Of a stretch of DNA of 64,000 nt, positions 23,913 through 36,410 are shown piece by piece. The stretch spans positions 620,001 to 684,000 of the forward strand of contig NZ_LR215044.1 in assembly GCF_900660725.1 (NCBI RefSeq), given 5' to 3'. The stretch comes from Mycoplasmopsis arginini (GTDB taxonomy: Bacteria > Bacillota_I > Bacilli_A > Mycoplasmatales > Metamycoplasmataceae). Below the pieces are notes generated by a model. That model had not been told where the DNA came from, ran no database searches, and worked only from the letters and a program-made list of their open reading frames with translations. Each line of letters begins with the position of its first letter. Within the stretch, counting starts at the first letter, position 1. The position numbers and the translations under genes were made by a program.

Positions 23913-23952
23913 AAAAAGATTTCTCTAGCTAAAAACTAAAGAAATCTTTTTT
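23912..23952. terminator. Bidirectional intrinsic terminator
   Basis: Perfect 13-bp inverted repeat AAAAAAGATTTCT / AGAAATCTTTTTT lying between the convergent lipoprotein genes; its arms overlap both stop codon regions. Confidence 0.85.
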
Positions 23953-24681
23953 ATTATTATTTTTTAACGTTTCAATAATTTCATTAATATATTTATCTAA
24001 ATTTATATGATTAATATTATCATAAATAAAAACTTTGGCTTTTTGGTATTCATTTTTAAATTGAGTAAGAGAGTTTTGATCAATACTTTCAGATATTTGA
24101 TTTAGTTTTGATTTTAATGCGTTCATTAAATTTTTAATTGGAGCTCTTTTTATTTTATTTAAATCTAAAGTTAAATTTTCTTTAAAAATATATGTTTTAA
24201 AATCTTGATCTAATTTTAATAAAAATTCCTCATTTGTCATGTTAATGATGTTTTTGTTATCAAATTTAAACTGTTCTAAATAAAAGTTTAAATTTGATAA
24301 AGCGTCAATAGTTGCCTTAAATAAATTATTAAATTCTAAAATCAATTTAGCAAAATCATTTAAATCTTGCGAGGCCTTACTATTTCAAAAACTTTGATAA
24401 TAATTAGTTAAATTTGTCTTATTCTCTTGTAAACTTTGTTCTTCAATAAGGTCTTTAATTGCTATTCTAATAAAATTATAATTTTCATGCAAAATATAAT
24501 AAGCGTAATTAAACCCTCTTAACATTTTTTTAAGACTAAGAGCTTCTTTTACTATTTTGTTATTAAAAATTGTTTCTTTTTCTTGAATTATATTTTGATT
24601 GTTAGAATGATTCTGACAAGAAATTACTGTTAAGGGAATAGCAGGAACTAAAATCGAAGGAAGTAGTTTTAACTTATTCAT
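23929..24681 (-). CDS. Lipoprotein, helical, unknown function
   Basis: 250 residues with a lipoprotein signal (lipobox TVISC, Cys at about 22). The rest is mostly Lys/Asn/Leu-rich helix-forming sequence without a known motif (IKDLIEEQSLQ, LEQFKFDNKNI). The start overlaps the end of the 602-residue lipoprotein upstream by 8 bases. It is third in a three-lipoprotein operon 27059-23929. Confidence 0.8.
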
Positions 24682-26482
24682 TTTTTACCCCCTTTGATAA
24701 TATTTGAAATGAAGATTCTTTGTTAGAAAATAAATTATCAATATTAATTTTTAATTCAAAATAAGGTTTTTCTTCATCATTAATAAAGTTAAAATCATTT
24801 GGTGAAATAAATTTATAAAAACCAAAATTAAACTCAGCACTATTACCATTTGGAACATAACTATTTAATTCAATTTTTTTAATGCCAGAATTTAAATTTG
24901 ATTCTTGCGTTTCTAGGGCATATGCTAAAAGATAGTTATTTAAGTGAGCGCTGAAAATATCTAGTAATGCAGCTTTATATTCTTCACTAATTTCATTGCT
25001 TTTAATATAAGTTTTGGTTTTATCTATAGCTTTTTGAATTAATGAGCTAAATAAGTTTGTATTAGAAAAATCATTTAAAGTTATTTTTGCAAAGTTTAAT
25101 GGCGAATCTTTTCGATAAATTGCGTAATCAACACTTTCAAGACTTTCAACGGGTTTTAATTGTATTGCCAAGGCTTTTAAAAAGTGACCATGATCATCGA
25201 AGTTTGAACTTAATAAAACATAATCTTTGGTTTTTCCATTTTTATTATGAACTCTAATAATTAATTTAATAATTTGACTAGTTTGATAGTAATCGGTAAA
25301 TTGAACATCAATTACTTGATATTTTTCATCAACTTCTTTGTAAAAATGTGGCACTTCTAATTCTAGTCTATTTTTAAATTTTGAAAATAGATACACTAGA
25401 CCACGTGAATTCCAATAGTCAATGCTATTGTATCCTTTAATGAATGAATTAATATCAAAACCAATATCTAAATTTTTATCTTTTTTAATTTTTAAGTAAG
25501 GGTTTTGAACATAATCATTAAATAGTGGCAACTTTTCATCTAAACCACTTTCACCAACGCCAAACTTATCTTCAGTGGCATAGTTTCTAAAACCATTTAT
25601 GTAAAAAGTTTTTTCTTTTATTTCATCATTTACAATACTCTTATTGTCAAAACTAATAATATCTTTTATTTTAAAACTAATAAAACTTTGGTTTGAAAAA
25701 TCATTGTCTTGAGTTTTAGACTTACTTCAATCAACGATAATATCTTTAATTTTTAAATCAAATTTATTTAAGTATAAAACTAAAAAGTTTAAAAAACTTT
25801 CTCTAAATTTTTTACTTTCATTATTTAGTCAAGAATTAGCTTGAATAAAATTATTATTAAATATATTTCTCGTTATATATGCAAGCCCATTTTTATTTAG
25901 AAGTGAATTAACATTCATTAAACCATTATTTGTTTTGATGTCGTGAACTAAACGAAAAATGATAGTTTGAAAATCAAAGAAATAAGGGTCTAAAACACGA
26001 TAATAATCAGTCGTTTTATTATTTTGAGCTAAAAAGTAAAATCATTGATTTGAATATCCACCAGCACTTTTTATATTTTCAAAGTCATATTCTTTAAACA
26101 AATCATTTAAGACATTATTATTTGATTGTTTATTTTTTTCAATTTTATAATTATCATATTTTGTTTCAACTTGTTTTCAAGAAGGTTGAAGCTTTAAATC
26201 AGTTTTGTATTTTAAGGATGATTCAAAAACTAATTCATTATCTGCTGTTATATCAGTTATTTTACCTAAATACCTTTGTTCTTTATTATTTTCTGGATTT
26301 AAAAAAATAGGTTCAAAATTATGCAAAGTAGCAAGTTGTTGTAAATTAAGTTTAGATAAATATTTAGTATTTATTTTAGAGTCATCGATTTTTAAAGTCT
26401 TTTCATTTTGACAAGAAATAGAAATAATTGGAAGAGCAAAACTTCCAACCGTGCCTAAAAATAGTAATTTATTTTTTTTCAT
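24674..26482 (-). CDS. Large lipoprotein, unknown function
   Basis: 602 residues with signal and lipobox IISISC (Cys at about 24). The mature part is a mix of beta and helical segments rich in Phe, Tyr and Asn, with no motif I recognise. No Pro-rich linker and no internal repeats are visible. ATG 26482 lies 1 base after the stop of the upstream lipoprotein and the 3' end overlaps the next one, so the three are co-translated and may form one surface complex. Host-interaction roles are plausible for such proteins but not shown here. Confidence 0.85.
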
Positions 26483-26483
26483 A

Positions 26484-27059
26484 TTATTTATTTGGTAAAG
26501 CTAGATAAACTGTACCAGACCCTTCAGTTTGTTTACCATCTAAACATTTAATCTTGAAATAGTAATAAATATTTCTTGTTTCGCTATCATAGGCAAAATA
26601 ACAATGCACTTCATGATTACCAGCAAAATATTCCAAGTTAGGAATATATACATTAAGATATTTATTAAACTCTTCATTTTTTAAATCTTCTGGAAGAAAA
26701 TTGTAACGGTTATCTATTCCTTCATGTTCACTAAATCACTCAGTCATTTTTTCTCATAAGTCACGAATATAGTTATCTTTTTCAATATCATTAGATTTCT
26801 GATTGTATTCATTTTTTGCAAAATCTGTAAACGTAAAAGAAACATTTTGAAGAACTTCAGAAACTCTTCTTGCTAATTCTTCGCCTATTAATGAATTGTC
26901 ACGATTAACTGATGGGTCAATAAATTGGTCCACTTTTGTTTTTTCATTAGTGGATTTTTGTTGTTGACAACTAGCACTTAACAAAATAGTGCCGGCTGCT
27001 AAAGGCATTAATGAAAACAAAAATTTGTTAATTCTTCTTTTTTTGTTGATGTTTTTCAT
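26484..27059 (-). CDS. Lipoprotein, first of a three-gene lipoprotein operon
   Basis: 191 residues with a very basic start (KNINKKRRINKF), hydrophobic core and lipobox LLSASC (Cys at about 31), then a Gln/Lys-rich spacer. The body ends in a beta-rich segment (HCYFAYDSETRNIYYYFKIK). Unknown family. It is divergent from the M28 peptidase gene; the 229-base gap between them holds promoters for both. Confidence 0.82.
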
Positions 27060-27235
27060 TTGTCCCCACTTTTCATTGTTATATAAACAAATTATAATTA
27101 TTTTTACATTATTGTTAACGATAAATTTTAAAAAAAGTCAATAAATTTCCCACTATTTTTAAAATGAAACGAATAAAAACCCATAAAATTAGGGGCTATA
27201 GATTGAAAGTTATTTATTTAATGGCCAAAATTTAT

Positions 27236-27241
27236 TATAAT
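27236..27241 (+). promoter_or_regulatory. -10 box of the M28 peptidase gene
   Basis: TATAAT at 27236-27241, 47 bases before the ATG at 27289. No convincing -35 hexamer is visible at the right distance, which is common in mycoplasma promoters. Confidence 0.5.
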
Positions 27242-27288
27242 ACTATGATATATATTAAAAAATATATATGTACAAAAAGGAAATATTT

Positions 27289-28926
27289 ATGACACGTTTA
27301 AACAAAATCTTATTTATTTTAGGTGGCTTAAGTGCAGCTGCATTACCGGTTACAGCAATTGCATGTAATGACACACAAAAACCAACCCCAACACCGCCTA
27401 CTCCACCGACTCCTCAACCTCAACCACAAACACCAGAAACAGCTTCAGAAGTTGTTGTTAGAGAAATGTTCACAAACTTATTAAGTACAACACACGGAAG
27501 AAAAGCTGGAGATCAAAATAACTTTAAAACTGATTCATTAAATTTTGTTGATACAAATAATGGTAAAGGTAAAGTTTTGAACGGTTTAAAAGTTGAGGGC
27601 GAAGATAAAAGAGCTAAAACATCGATTGTTGAAAAAAGTTTAATTAATAAATTTGGTGATTCTGCACATCCAGTAAATCCTGAACACTCAAACTATGGAA
27701 GTTATTATGCTTATCAATATCTAAAGAAACAAATTAAAGATATGGGTTATGAATATCATTCAGAAGAAGAAATTTTATATCCTGCATATTCAGAAACAGC
27801 TTCAAGCATTAGTTTATATTATGGTGATGTCGATGTAGAAGCACAAATTATCAGTAAGATGAAGGATAATCTAAAGAAAGATGGTTTCTTTACACAAGGA
27901 TTTTTATATAATCTTAAAAATTCATGGAATAACATTGGAAATAACTTAGTTGTAACAATTAACCCAAGTAGTAAAATTACAAACAATAATACAATTAATG
28001 TTAAAGATTTTTACATTGTTTCTCACTATGATTCAACAAATAATGTTGGTCCAAAAGGAACTTCATGAGGAGCAACAGATAATGCTTCTGGAGTTGCAGT
28101 TAACTTAGCTTTATTAAAACATTTTTCTAAAGTTGAAAACAGAGACAAACTAGGAGTAAGATTACACTTAATTTTTGTTGATGCTGAAGAACTTGGAAAA
28201 TTAGGTTCTACTGCATTTGTTTCTCAATTCTTAGAAGGTGAAGCGAACAAAGAACTTTTACAAAACTCATTAGGTATGATTAACATGGATACTGTAGCTG
28301 GCGGCGATTACATGTACATCCACTCACCTGATACACGTGAAGCTAAAGAAACTTACAACACATCACCTTTATTAAGAGATTTTATTAATAAAATTTCAAA
28401 AGAAAGAGCTACTGAATTAAAAGATGATTCACAAGAATTAAAAATTCATCCACAATTTGTTGAGAATGAATTTAAACAAGGAGAAACAGGAGATTGATCT
28501 GACCATGCTCCATTCTATCAAATAGCTAATTTACCAGTTGCTTATGTTGAATCAACAAACTTTGGTGTTAAATCTAAAAATAAAATCTACGACGGATATG
28601 CCCAAACAACAAATCCTAAAGCATGAGTTTTAAAAGATGGTAAAACGACTTTAGCAGATCAAGGTAAAACATTATTAAAAAGAACATTGGAAAATGGTCA
28701 AGTTGTTTATGACTGACCAGAAGGTATGACAGATGCTGACTTCGCTGTTTTAGGTGATATTTGACATAGTGATTTAGATACATTACAATGAATCAATGAA
28801 AACATTGGAAGAAGATTCTATAAACAATTAGACACAGTATTTAATACACTAACAAGATTCTTAGAAAAAATGTATACAAAAACTGATTCGGAAATAACAT
28901 ACCAACAATTTAACAAAACAAATTAA
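27289..28926 (+). CDS. Surface M28-family metallopeptidase lipoprotein
   Basis: 545 residues: lipoprotein signal (lipobox VTAIAC), a Pro/Thr/Gln-rich linker of about 25 residues, then an M28-type peptidase with co-catalytic metals. Visible ligands are VSHYDST (His), WGATDNASG (bridging Asp), VDAEELGKLGS (catalytic Glu and Glu ligand), MINMDTVAGG (Asp) and GDWSDHAPF (His). The family acts as amino- or carboxypeptidase, and a surface position suggests feeding on host peptides. Start ATG 27289 is chosen for AAAAAGGAAA upstream; an in-frame ATG at 27268 would add MYKKEIF but lacks a site. A strong terminator follows. Confidence 0.92.
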
Positions 28927-28939
28927 TTTTTATGTGTTT

Positions 28940-28984
28940 AAACAAAAACATTGTGAGAATAATAATCACAATGTTTTTGTTTTG
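28940..28984 (+). terminator. Strong intrinsic terminator
   Basis: Perfect 17-bp inverted repeat (arms 28940-28956 and 28966-28982, 9-base loop) ending in TTTTTGTTTT, just after the M28 peptidase gene. Confidence 0.9.
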
Positions 28985-29058
28985 GTTTTAAACACTTATT
29001 AAATAAATACTTATTAAAAAAGTACATTAATAGAAAAATAATGTAATATTTATCTATT

Positions 29059-29730
29059 ATGTTTAACTGAGAATATGTATGAATAAATTTAATTGTCTTA
29101 TTAATGGGTTACTTAATTGGATCAATTAATATTAGTATTATTATTTCTAAGAAAAGAAACAAAGATATTAGAACACAAGGTTCAAATAATGCGGGAGCTA
29201 CAAATGCTCTTAGAGTTTTTGGCTTTAAATTTGCGGCAATGGTTTTCACCTTTGATTTACTAAAGGCATGTATTCCAACATTAATAACATTTATTATTAA
29301 AACATTTTTAAATAATCAATTTATAATTCCTTTATTTGCTGGATTAGGCGCCTTAATTGGTCATATTTTTCCTTGTTTTTTTAAATTTAAAGGTGGGAAA
29401 GGTGTTGCTTCATTCTTTGGGCTTATCTTAGCTTTTGATTTTACAACATTTGTTTTATTAGCCTTTATATATATAATCTTTGTTTTAACAATTAAATATA
29501 TTTCTATATCTTCGGTAATTACTGCAATTATTTTTGCTTTTATATCATTTATACCTTATTATTATTCAACTTGAATTTTATCTTTTATTAATACAAACAT
29601 TCCGCTATGATCGCATAGTTATGTCTTGGTTTTTGGTTCAATTTTAATTTTATTAAAACATATACCAAACTATGTTAGATTAGTGAATAAAGAAGAAAAA
29701 AAGATAGATTTCAAAAACTACATAAAATAA
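29059..29730 (+). CDS. plsY: Acyl-phosphate:glycerol-3-phosphate acyltransferase PlsY
   Basis: Membrane enzyme making lysophosphatidic acid from acyl-phosphate and glycerol-3-phosphate; 223 residues, five or more hydrophobic segments. Family motifs: GSINISIIIS near the first helix, QGSNNAGATNALRVFG, and GHIFPCFFKFKGGKGVA. The start is taken at ATG 29059 (MFNWEYVWINL) because this gives the complete first helix; the next in-frame ATG at 29104 would cut into it. Confidence 0.94.
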
Positions 29731-29735
29731 TAAAA

Positions 29736-29762
29736 TTAGCAATTAACATCTCAAAGTGCTAA
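29736..29762 (+). promoter_or_regulatory. CIRCE-type HrcA operator
   Basis: A 27-base site with arms TTAGCAATT and AAGTGCTAA separated by 9 bases. The consensus is TTAGCACTC-N9-GAGTGCTAA, so the right arm is nearly canonical and the outer six bases of the left arm are intact. It lies 52 bases before hrcA. A further right-arm-like TAGTGCTAA follows at once at about 29766. This should give autorepression of hrcA-grpE and heat induction. Confidence 0.85.
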
Positions 29763-29813
29763 AATAGTGCTAAAATTATATTATTAAATTTATTAAGGAG
29801 ATGTTTTTTATTT

Positions 29814-30806
29814 ATGGAATTAAAAAATCGTCATATTGAAATTTTTAAGATGATTGTCGAAATTTTCTTTGATACTGGCGAACCAGTTGGTTCAAAAAAA
29901 TTAGTAGAAGCTAAACACTTATCATTTTCTTCAGCAACAATAAGAAACATAATGTCTGATTTGGAAAAAATTGGTTATTTAGAAAAACCACATGTTTCAG
30001 GGGGGAGAATCCCTTCAACAGCTGGCCTTGAATACTATACAAAAAATATTGCTTATAATCCTAAAAAGTTTTTTAATAAAAATTTAAATGACATTTTAAT
30101 TAAAAAAAGATTAAGTATCGATTCAACATTAGATGAAGCGGCTAGTTTAATTAGTAAAATGGCTCATTTTACTGTAGTTGCAACCTCCAATAACAAGGAT
30201 GAAAAATTGAAAAGTATTCAACTAACACCTCTAGATTCTACTTCTGCGGTTATAGTTATTGTTACAAGTAGTGGAAATGTACAAAACAAACTTTTTGATT
30301 TTGATGAAGGAATTTTATTAAATGATTTAAGAATCGCTGTTAGATTGTTCAAGGAAAGGTTAATTGATACGCCTTTAATTGAATTATCAGCCAAAGCTTC
30401 AGCATTACTGCCTCTTTTTAAAGAAAAAATTGGAAATTATGAAAAAGTATTAGAAAAATTTATTAAGACAGTATTTGTGTTTGAAGAAAAAATCCAAAAT
30501 AAAACATATAATAAAAACGCTATGATTCTTTCTAAAAATATTTCTCGGGAAGAATTAGTTGACTTATTAGATTTAATTGAAAAACATTCAGTGTGATCTA
30601 CAATTGAAAACAATTTAGATGAAGATAATAAAATAAAACTGGATTTTTCACGTGAAAATTTAAATATTATTAGTAAAAAAATAGATTTTGAAAATGATAA
30701 AAATATCAAAGAAATTTCAATAATGGGTCCTAAAAATATTGACATCGACGAGACATTAGAAGCTTTAGAAATGCTTGAAAAAATTGTTCAAAAAGGAGAT
30801 AAATAA
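29814..30806 (+). CDS. hrcA: Heat-inducible transcription repressor HrcA
   Basis: CIRCE-binding repressor, 330 residues, standard length. The N-terminal winged helix shows GEPVGSKKLVE, SSATIRNIMSDLEKIGYLEKPHVSGGRIPSTAGLEYY. The core domain follows (IQLTPLDSTSAVIVIVTSSGNVQNK) and the C-terminus carries ISIMGPKNI. It starts after AGGAGATG and a CIRCE site, and its stop overlaps the grpE start (TAATGG). Confidence 0.96.
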
Positions 30807-31624
30807 TGGTGAAATTTAATAAATTTGACAAAGTATCATTTGAAGTTGTCGAAAAGAATAATTATGATATAAAGAAAACAAAATATCACTACATTTGAGG
30901 GTATGATGAAGTAGATCAAAAAGTTTTAGAAATTTTAAAAGACGGTAAAGATATAAGTGATAATGAAAAGACTTTAAAAATTAAAAAAACACTTTACACA
31001 TTGAAACTTTTATCTGTTAAAAAAATAGATAGTAAAACAAAAGAGTTGGTTGAAATAAATGAGTTTCTAAAATCAGAACTGGAAAAAACTAACTTAAAAA
31101 ATCAAGATCAAAATGAATTGATAAAAAAATATCAAAGTGAACTTGAAGATTTAAAGGTCAAATCTCTTATCGAAACTAATAAATTTAAAGAAGAAGTAAT
31201 TGCAATTCAAAAGAAAGCACAAGATGCAATAAATGAACATAAACAAAAAAATAATGATCATCAAGAGATTCAAATTGCTGAAGCAAGAAAATACGCTCTA
31301 CAATCATTTATTGAAAATTTAATTCAGCCTTTAAATAATTTTGAAAAAGCAATTATCGCAGCTGAAAAAATTGATAATGATGTATTAAAGAACTTTATAA
31401 TTGGTTTTAATATGCTATATAAACAGGTAGAAAACGTTTTATTTGATTTTGGATTAACAAAAATTATCCCTAAGATTGGAGAAATGTTTGATCCAAATAT
31501 TCATCAAGTATATGAATTAGCAAGTTCAGATTTAGAAAAAGACACAATTTTAGAAGTAAAAAATATTGGTTATAAATTACATGATCGTACAATAAAACCA
31601 GCATTAGTTGTTGTTTCTAAATAA
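30806..31624 (+). CDS. grpE: Nucleotide exchange factor GrpE
   Basis: Co-chaperone that releases ADP from DnaK; 272 residues. The C-terminal two thirds show the family layout: a long coiled coil, ARKYALQSFIENLIQPLNNFEKA, then the beta domain with FGLTKIIPKIGEMFDPNIHQVYE and VKNIGYKLHDRTIKPALVVV. The first 110 residues or so are an extra charged region not found in most GrpE proteins. ATG 30806 overlaps the hrcA stop, preceded by AAAAAGGAGAT in hrcA. Confidence 0.94.
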
Positions 31625-31696
31625 TTCGCTATTTTTTCGCAAATTAATTAATAAACAAAATAACTAGATTAAAATAACAAAAGAAAAGAGGAAAAA

Positions 31697-34207
31697 ATGA
31701 AATTACCATTTATACCAGTTAAAAAACAAATTCTTTTACCTTACGATAACGACGAAATTAGAGTTGGAAAAGCTAATTCAATTTTAGCAATGAATCTTTC
31801 ATTAAATAGCGTAGAAAATAAGAATAAAATTTTAGTTACTTTTATTAAAGAACAATATGTAGCAGCCGAAAGTATCACAAGTTCTTCAATGCTAGAAGAA
31901 TATGGTGTTGTTGTTACAATAAAAAACATAATAGAAAATTCAGGCGTTTATAAACTACTTTTAGAATGTGGCAAAGCGGTAAAAATAGAAAATATTTATA
32001 ATCAAGACGAAAATAATCAAGAAAGCCCATATGTTTTTGCTTCATTTGAAGAAGAAAAAAAGGCAAAATCTTCAAAAGTAAAATTTGAAAAGATTTTACC
32101 AGCAATTGATTATTTAAATTCTTTTGCTTCTAAATTAGATGTCTCACCTCAAATGCCTAAAATATTTAATAAAGATTTTGTAGACCAAATAGCTTTAAAA
32201 AACTTTATTAGTAGAATTAACATTTTATTTGTAGATAAAAAAGATATAGAAGAAAACAAATTAAATAAAAGTATTTGAAATGGTGTTTCTTCTATTAAGA
32301 AAAATTTCAGCAGAGATGAGTTATTAAATTTATTACCATTATCTAATGAATCATTAATTAAAGCATTAACAGACAGATTTATTTGAAAATTAGAGTCAAG
32401 TAATGTGGAAATGGAATTAACTGCTAAAATGAACGAAGAAATGGAAAACTCACAAAGAGATTTCTTACTTCGTGAAAAAATTAAGCAATTAAGACAAATG
32501 TTAAATGAAGGATCAACCGATAATGCTGAAAACATTGAAAAAGATCCTGAAGCAAGTAAAAAATATCCAACTTACGTTCTAAATGCACTTAAAGCTGAAC
32601 AAGCAAGATTAGCATCAATGATGGCTTCAAGTCCAGAAGCTAATATTTCAAAAACATATATTGATTTAATTTTAGCTTTACCATGAAGAAAAGTAAGCAA
32701 AGAATTAATTGATATTAATCATGTTAGAGAAGTACTTGACAAACATCATTTTGGTCTAAAAAAACCTAAAGAAAGAATTTTAGAATTTATATCAGTTTTA
32801 ACACACACAAAAAGCAATAAGAGTGAAAAAGAATATACCCCAATAAAAAATGATCCTGATCATTTTATTGATTCAAATCTATTTGTTCATCAAACGGGAG
32901 ACACATTAAACAACTCAGTAAACAATATCCCTATTTTAACTTTAATCGGCCCTCCAGGAACTGGTAAAACCACACTAGCTAAATCTATTGCTGAAGCCTT
33001 ACAAAGAAAATTTATTAAAGTTTCATTGGGTGGAGTTAAAGATGAAAGTGAAATTAGAGGCCATAGAAAAACCTATGTTGGAGCTATGCCAGGAAAAATT
33101 ATTTCAGCAATTAAAAAAGCCGGAGTTTCTAACCCAGTTATTTTATTAGATGAAATTGATAAAATGTCTTCTGACTTTAGAGGTGATCCAACAAGTGCTA
33201 TGCTGGAAGTTCTAGATCCAGAACAAAATGCTAACTTTCAAGATCATTATTTAGATTTAGAATATGATTTATCAAAAGTATTATTCATTGCTACTGCTAA
33301 CTACTATGATTCCATTCCCGCTGCATTAATCGACCGTGTGGAATTATTGGAATTATCAACTTATACAACAATTGAAAAAATGGAGATTGCAAAAAGCCAT
33401 TTAATTCCAAAAGTGTTATCTCAAAATGCTTTATTAGCCTCACAAATTCAAATTTCAGATGAAGTATTAGAATTTATAATCCGCTCATACACACGTGAAA
33501 GCGGAGTTCGTGAATTAAAGCGTTTATTAGATAGCATTGCGCGTAAAATTGTTGTTAAAATCTTAGACAAAGAAGTTAAAGATGAATTTGTAGTAACAAA
33601 AGAAGTTGTTGTTGACTTTTTAGGTCCAATAAGATTTGATGAAGATGAAAATGAAAACAAAGATCAAGTTGGTGTTGTAAACGGTTTAGCTTATACAAGT
33701 TTTGGTGGTTCTACTTTAGCAATTGAAGTAACTACTTTCCCTGGAAAAGAAGGGTTAAGATTAACAGGTCATTTAAAAGATGTTATGAAAGAATCAGCAC
33801 AAATCGCCTTAGCATATGTTAGAGCAAATGCTGAAAAATTTGGAATTGATTTTGATTTTGAAAATAAATCAATTCATATTCACGTACCTGCTGGAGCTAT
33901 ACCTAAAGATGGTCCATCAGCCGGTGTAACATTCACAACTTCAATTATTAGTGCATTATCTAAAAAACCAGTACCAGCAAATATTGGAATGACTGGTGAA
34001 ATTACCTTAAGAGGAAAAGTTTTACCAATTGGTGGATTAAAGGAAAAATCACTAGCAGCTTCTCAATTTGGAATTAAGAAAATATTTATCCCTTATGATA
34101 ACAAGAAAAACTTAATTGATGTTCCCGAAGAAGTAAAAAAAGAAGTTGAATTTATTCCTGTTAAATACTACAATGAAATTTACGATGAAATTTTTCAATC
34201 AAAATAA
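31697..34207 (+). CDS. lon: ATP-dependent protease Lon
   Basis: Cytosolic AAA+ serine protease, 836 residues. N-terminal substrate domain (residues 1-200), helical bundle, AAA+ module with [13 protein letters not shown] near 420 and LLDEIDKM near 480, then the S16 protease domain with catalytic Ser in KDGPSAGVT near 739 and Lys in GGLKEKSLAA. Both catalytic residues are present. It follows hrcA-grpE by 72 bases with AAGAGGAAAAA before the ATG. I see no CIRCE copy in its own upstream region, though it may be read from the hrcA promoter. Confidence 0.97.
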
Positions 34208-34224
34208 AGTTAATAAATAATAAT

Positions 34225-34260
34225 TAAAAAAACACGCCCCTTTAATGTTGCGTGTTTTAA
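34225..34260 (+). terminator. Intrinsic terminator of lon
   Basis: Inverted repeat AAAACACGC / GCGTGTTTT (34229-34237 and 34250-34258) followed by T-rich sequence, 21 bases after the lon stop. It also faces the decayed minus-strand gene. Confidence 0.8.
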
Positions 34261-34262
34261 TT

Positions 34263-34975
34263 TTAAATATTAAGTTCTTTCATAATGTCAAGATAATATG
34301 CAAAAGGAAAACTTTGGTTATTAATTTCAGAAAATCTATAGTCGCAAATTAAAAAGTCAAGAATTTTCTTTTTATTAATTACTTTATTTGAAACAAATGG
34401 TCTTGTGCTTTCCTCAAAATTAAAAGATTCGTAATATTTATCTCTTTCTTTTGCAAAATACACAAATTTAAAATATGCTTTATCTTGAAAAAATAACTTT
34501 TTAAATTTTGATAATCTTCTTGATTATTTATTCTTAGTCAGGTCTTTGTATATTCTTTATTTTTTCAAAATTGGTAAATTTTTTATAAGCTTCATCTTTA
34601 GCTTCACTAATCTTGCCCATAGAAAATAAAGGACCAAAGGTAAAGAATTCAACGAATATTAAAGTTAAACCAACTGCACTATCCTTAAAATCAACAAGAA
34701 TAAGAACCAATGACACAAGTGTAATAAGGATAAAAAGCGCAAAAGCAACATTATACCCAGTATTACCTATTTATTTTTTATTCAATAAATTTCTTAAAAA
34801 TTCATTACTTTGTCACTAGCTTGAGCACTATATCTTTTAAATTGCACAATAGCATTAAATTTAGAAAATAAATAGAAGGCCTTTCCTTTATGTGAAAAAT
34901 ATTTTGCACTAAGTATCAACGGCATGAAAACCACAAAGCCCATAATAATTAAAATTGCTGTAATTATTTAAGGCC
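34263..34975 (-). pseudogene. Decayed gene for a membrane protein
   Basis: Three pieces in different frames on the minus strand read as one protein once shifts are ignored. First FMPLILSAKYFSHKGKAFYLFSK up to NAIVQFKRYSAQASDKV (34800-34960); then NTGYNVAFALFILITLVSLVLIL with MGKISEAKDEAYKKFTNFEKIK (34534-34770); then DYQNLKSYFF joining AYFKFVYFAKERDKYYE to the final IMKELNI (34263-34520). The breaks fall near 34770, 34530 (TAA) and in a T-run near 34490. At least two membrane segments. No intact start is visible. Original function unknown. Confidence 0.7.
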
Positions 34976-34978
34976 TTA

Positions 34979-35980
<1,002 letters not shown>

Positions 35981-36050
35981 TTTTCTCCTTTAATATGTAA
36001 ATTTTAAAAAAATATTATTATATAAATTATATCCTTTTTTAAATTTTAAA

Positions 36051-36176
36051 ATGTTTGGGATGTTAAAAAAAGTGCTTATTTTATTGTTTTTTTTAAAAAA
36101 AATAAACAACATCCTTAAAAATATTGGTAATTTAACGATAGATGAATTTGAACAATATGCAGAACAAATTAAATAA
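36051..36176 (+). other. Short 41-codon frame of doubtful coding value
   Basis: A plus-strand frame starts at ATG 36051 and ends TAA 36174: a Leu/Lys/Phe-rich start, then GNLTIDEFEQYAEQIK. The last 17 residues look like the tail of a real protein, so this may be another gene remnant beside the fragment at 36221. No ribosome site. A GGATGTT / AACATCC pair (36058 and 36108) could form a long hairpin here. Confidence 0.3.
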
Positions 36177-36220
36177 TTAACGTATGCCTTATTATAAATA
36201 TATTTCTAAAACAGTTGATT

Positions 36221-36316
36221 ATGATAAAACTATTCAATCCTTTTTTAGAAGATTTTTGATTACCTAATGATTTTAGTGAAATAGAATACTTTGAGAAATT
36301 TAAAGAAAATTATTAA
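36221..36316 (+). pseudogene. Fragment of the gene at 1-1028
   Basis: Bases 36239-36313 match the reverse complement of 121-195 with a single difference (GTGAAATAG against GTAAAATAG), encoding PFLEDFWLPNDFSEIEYFE and KFKENY followed by TAA. Upstream of the match the sequence diverges but keeps a related look. It lies in a 430-base stretch without intact genes between gapA and the HAD gene. It is probably a scar of recombination or a remnant of a paralogue. Confidence 0.75.
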
Positions 36317-36372
36317 ATATAGAAGGGACGTGGCGAGCAATAAAATTGTCGACTATATCGAACCATGATAAT

Positions 36373-36410
36373 AAAAAATGTAAACTAAATTTAAAAAGTT
36401 TACATTTTTT
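36373..36410 (-). terminator. Intrinsic terminator of the proS-thioredoxin-HAD operon
   Basis: Perfect 14-bp inverted repeat AAAAAATGTAAACT / AGTTTACATTTTTT with a 10-base loop and T-runs, just after the HAD stop at 36411-36413. Confidence 0.88.

Noticed and set aside
34613-34819. Plus-strand open frame of 68 codons in the decayed gene region
   Set aside because: The minus-strand pieces read as a coherent membrane protein; the plus frame has no start signal.
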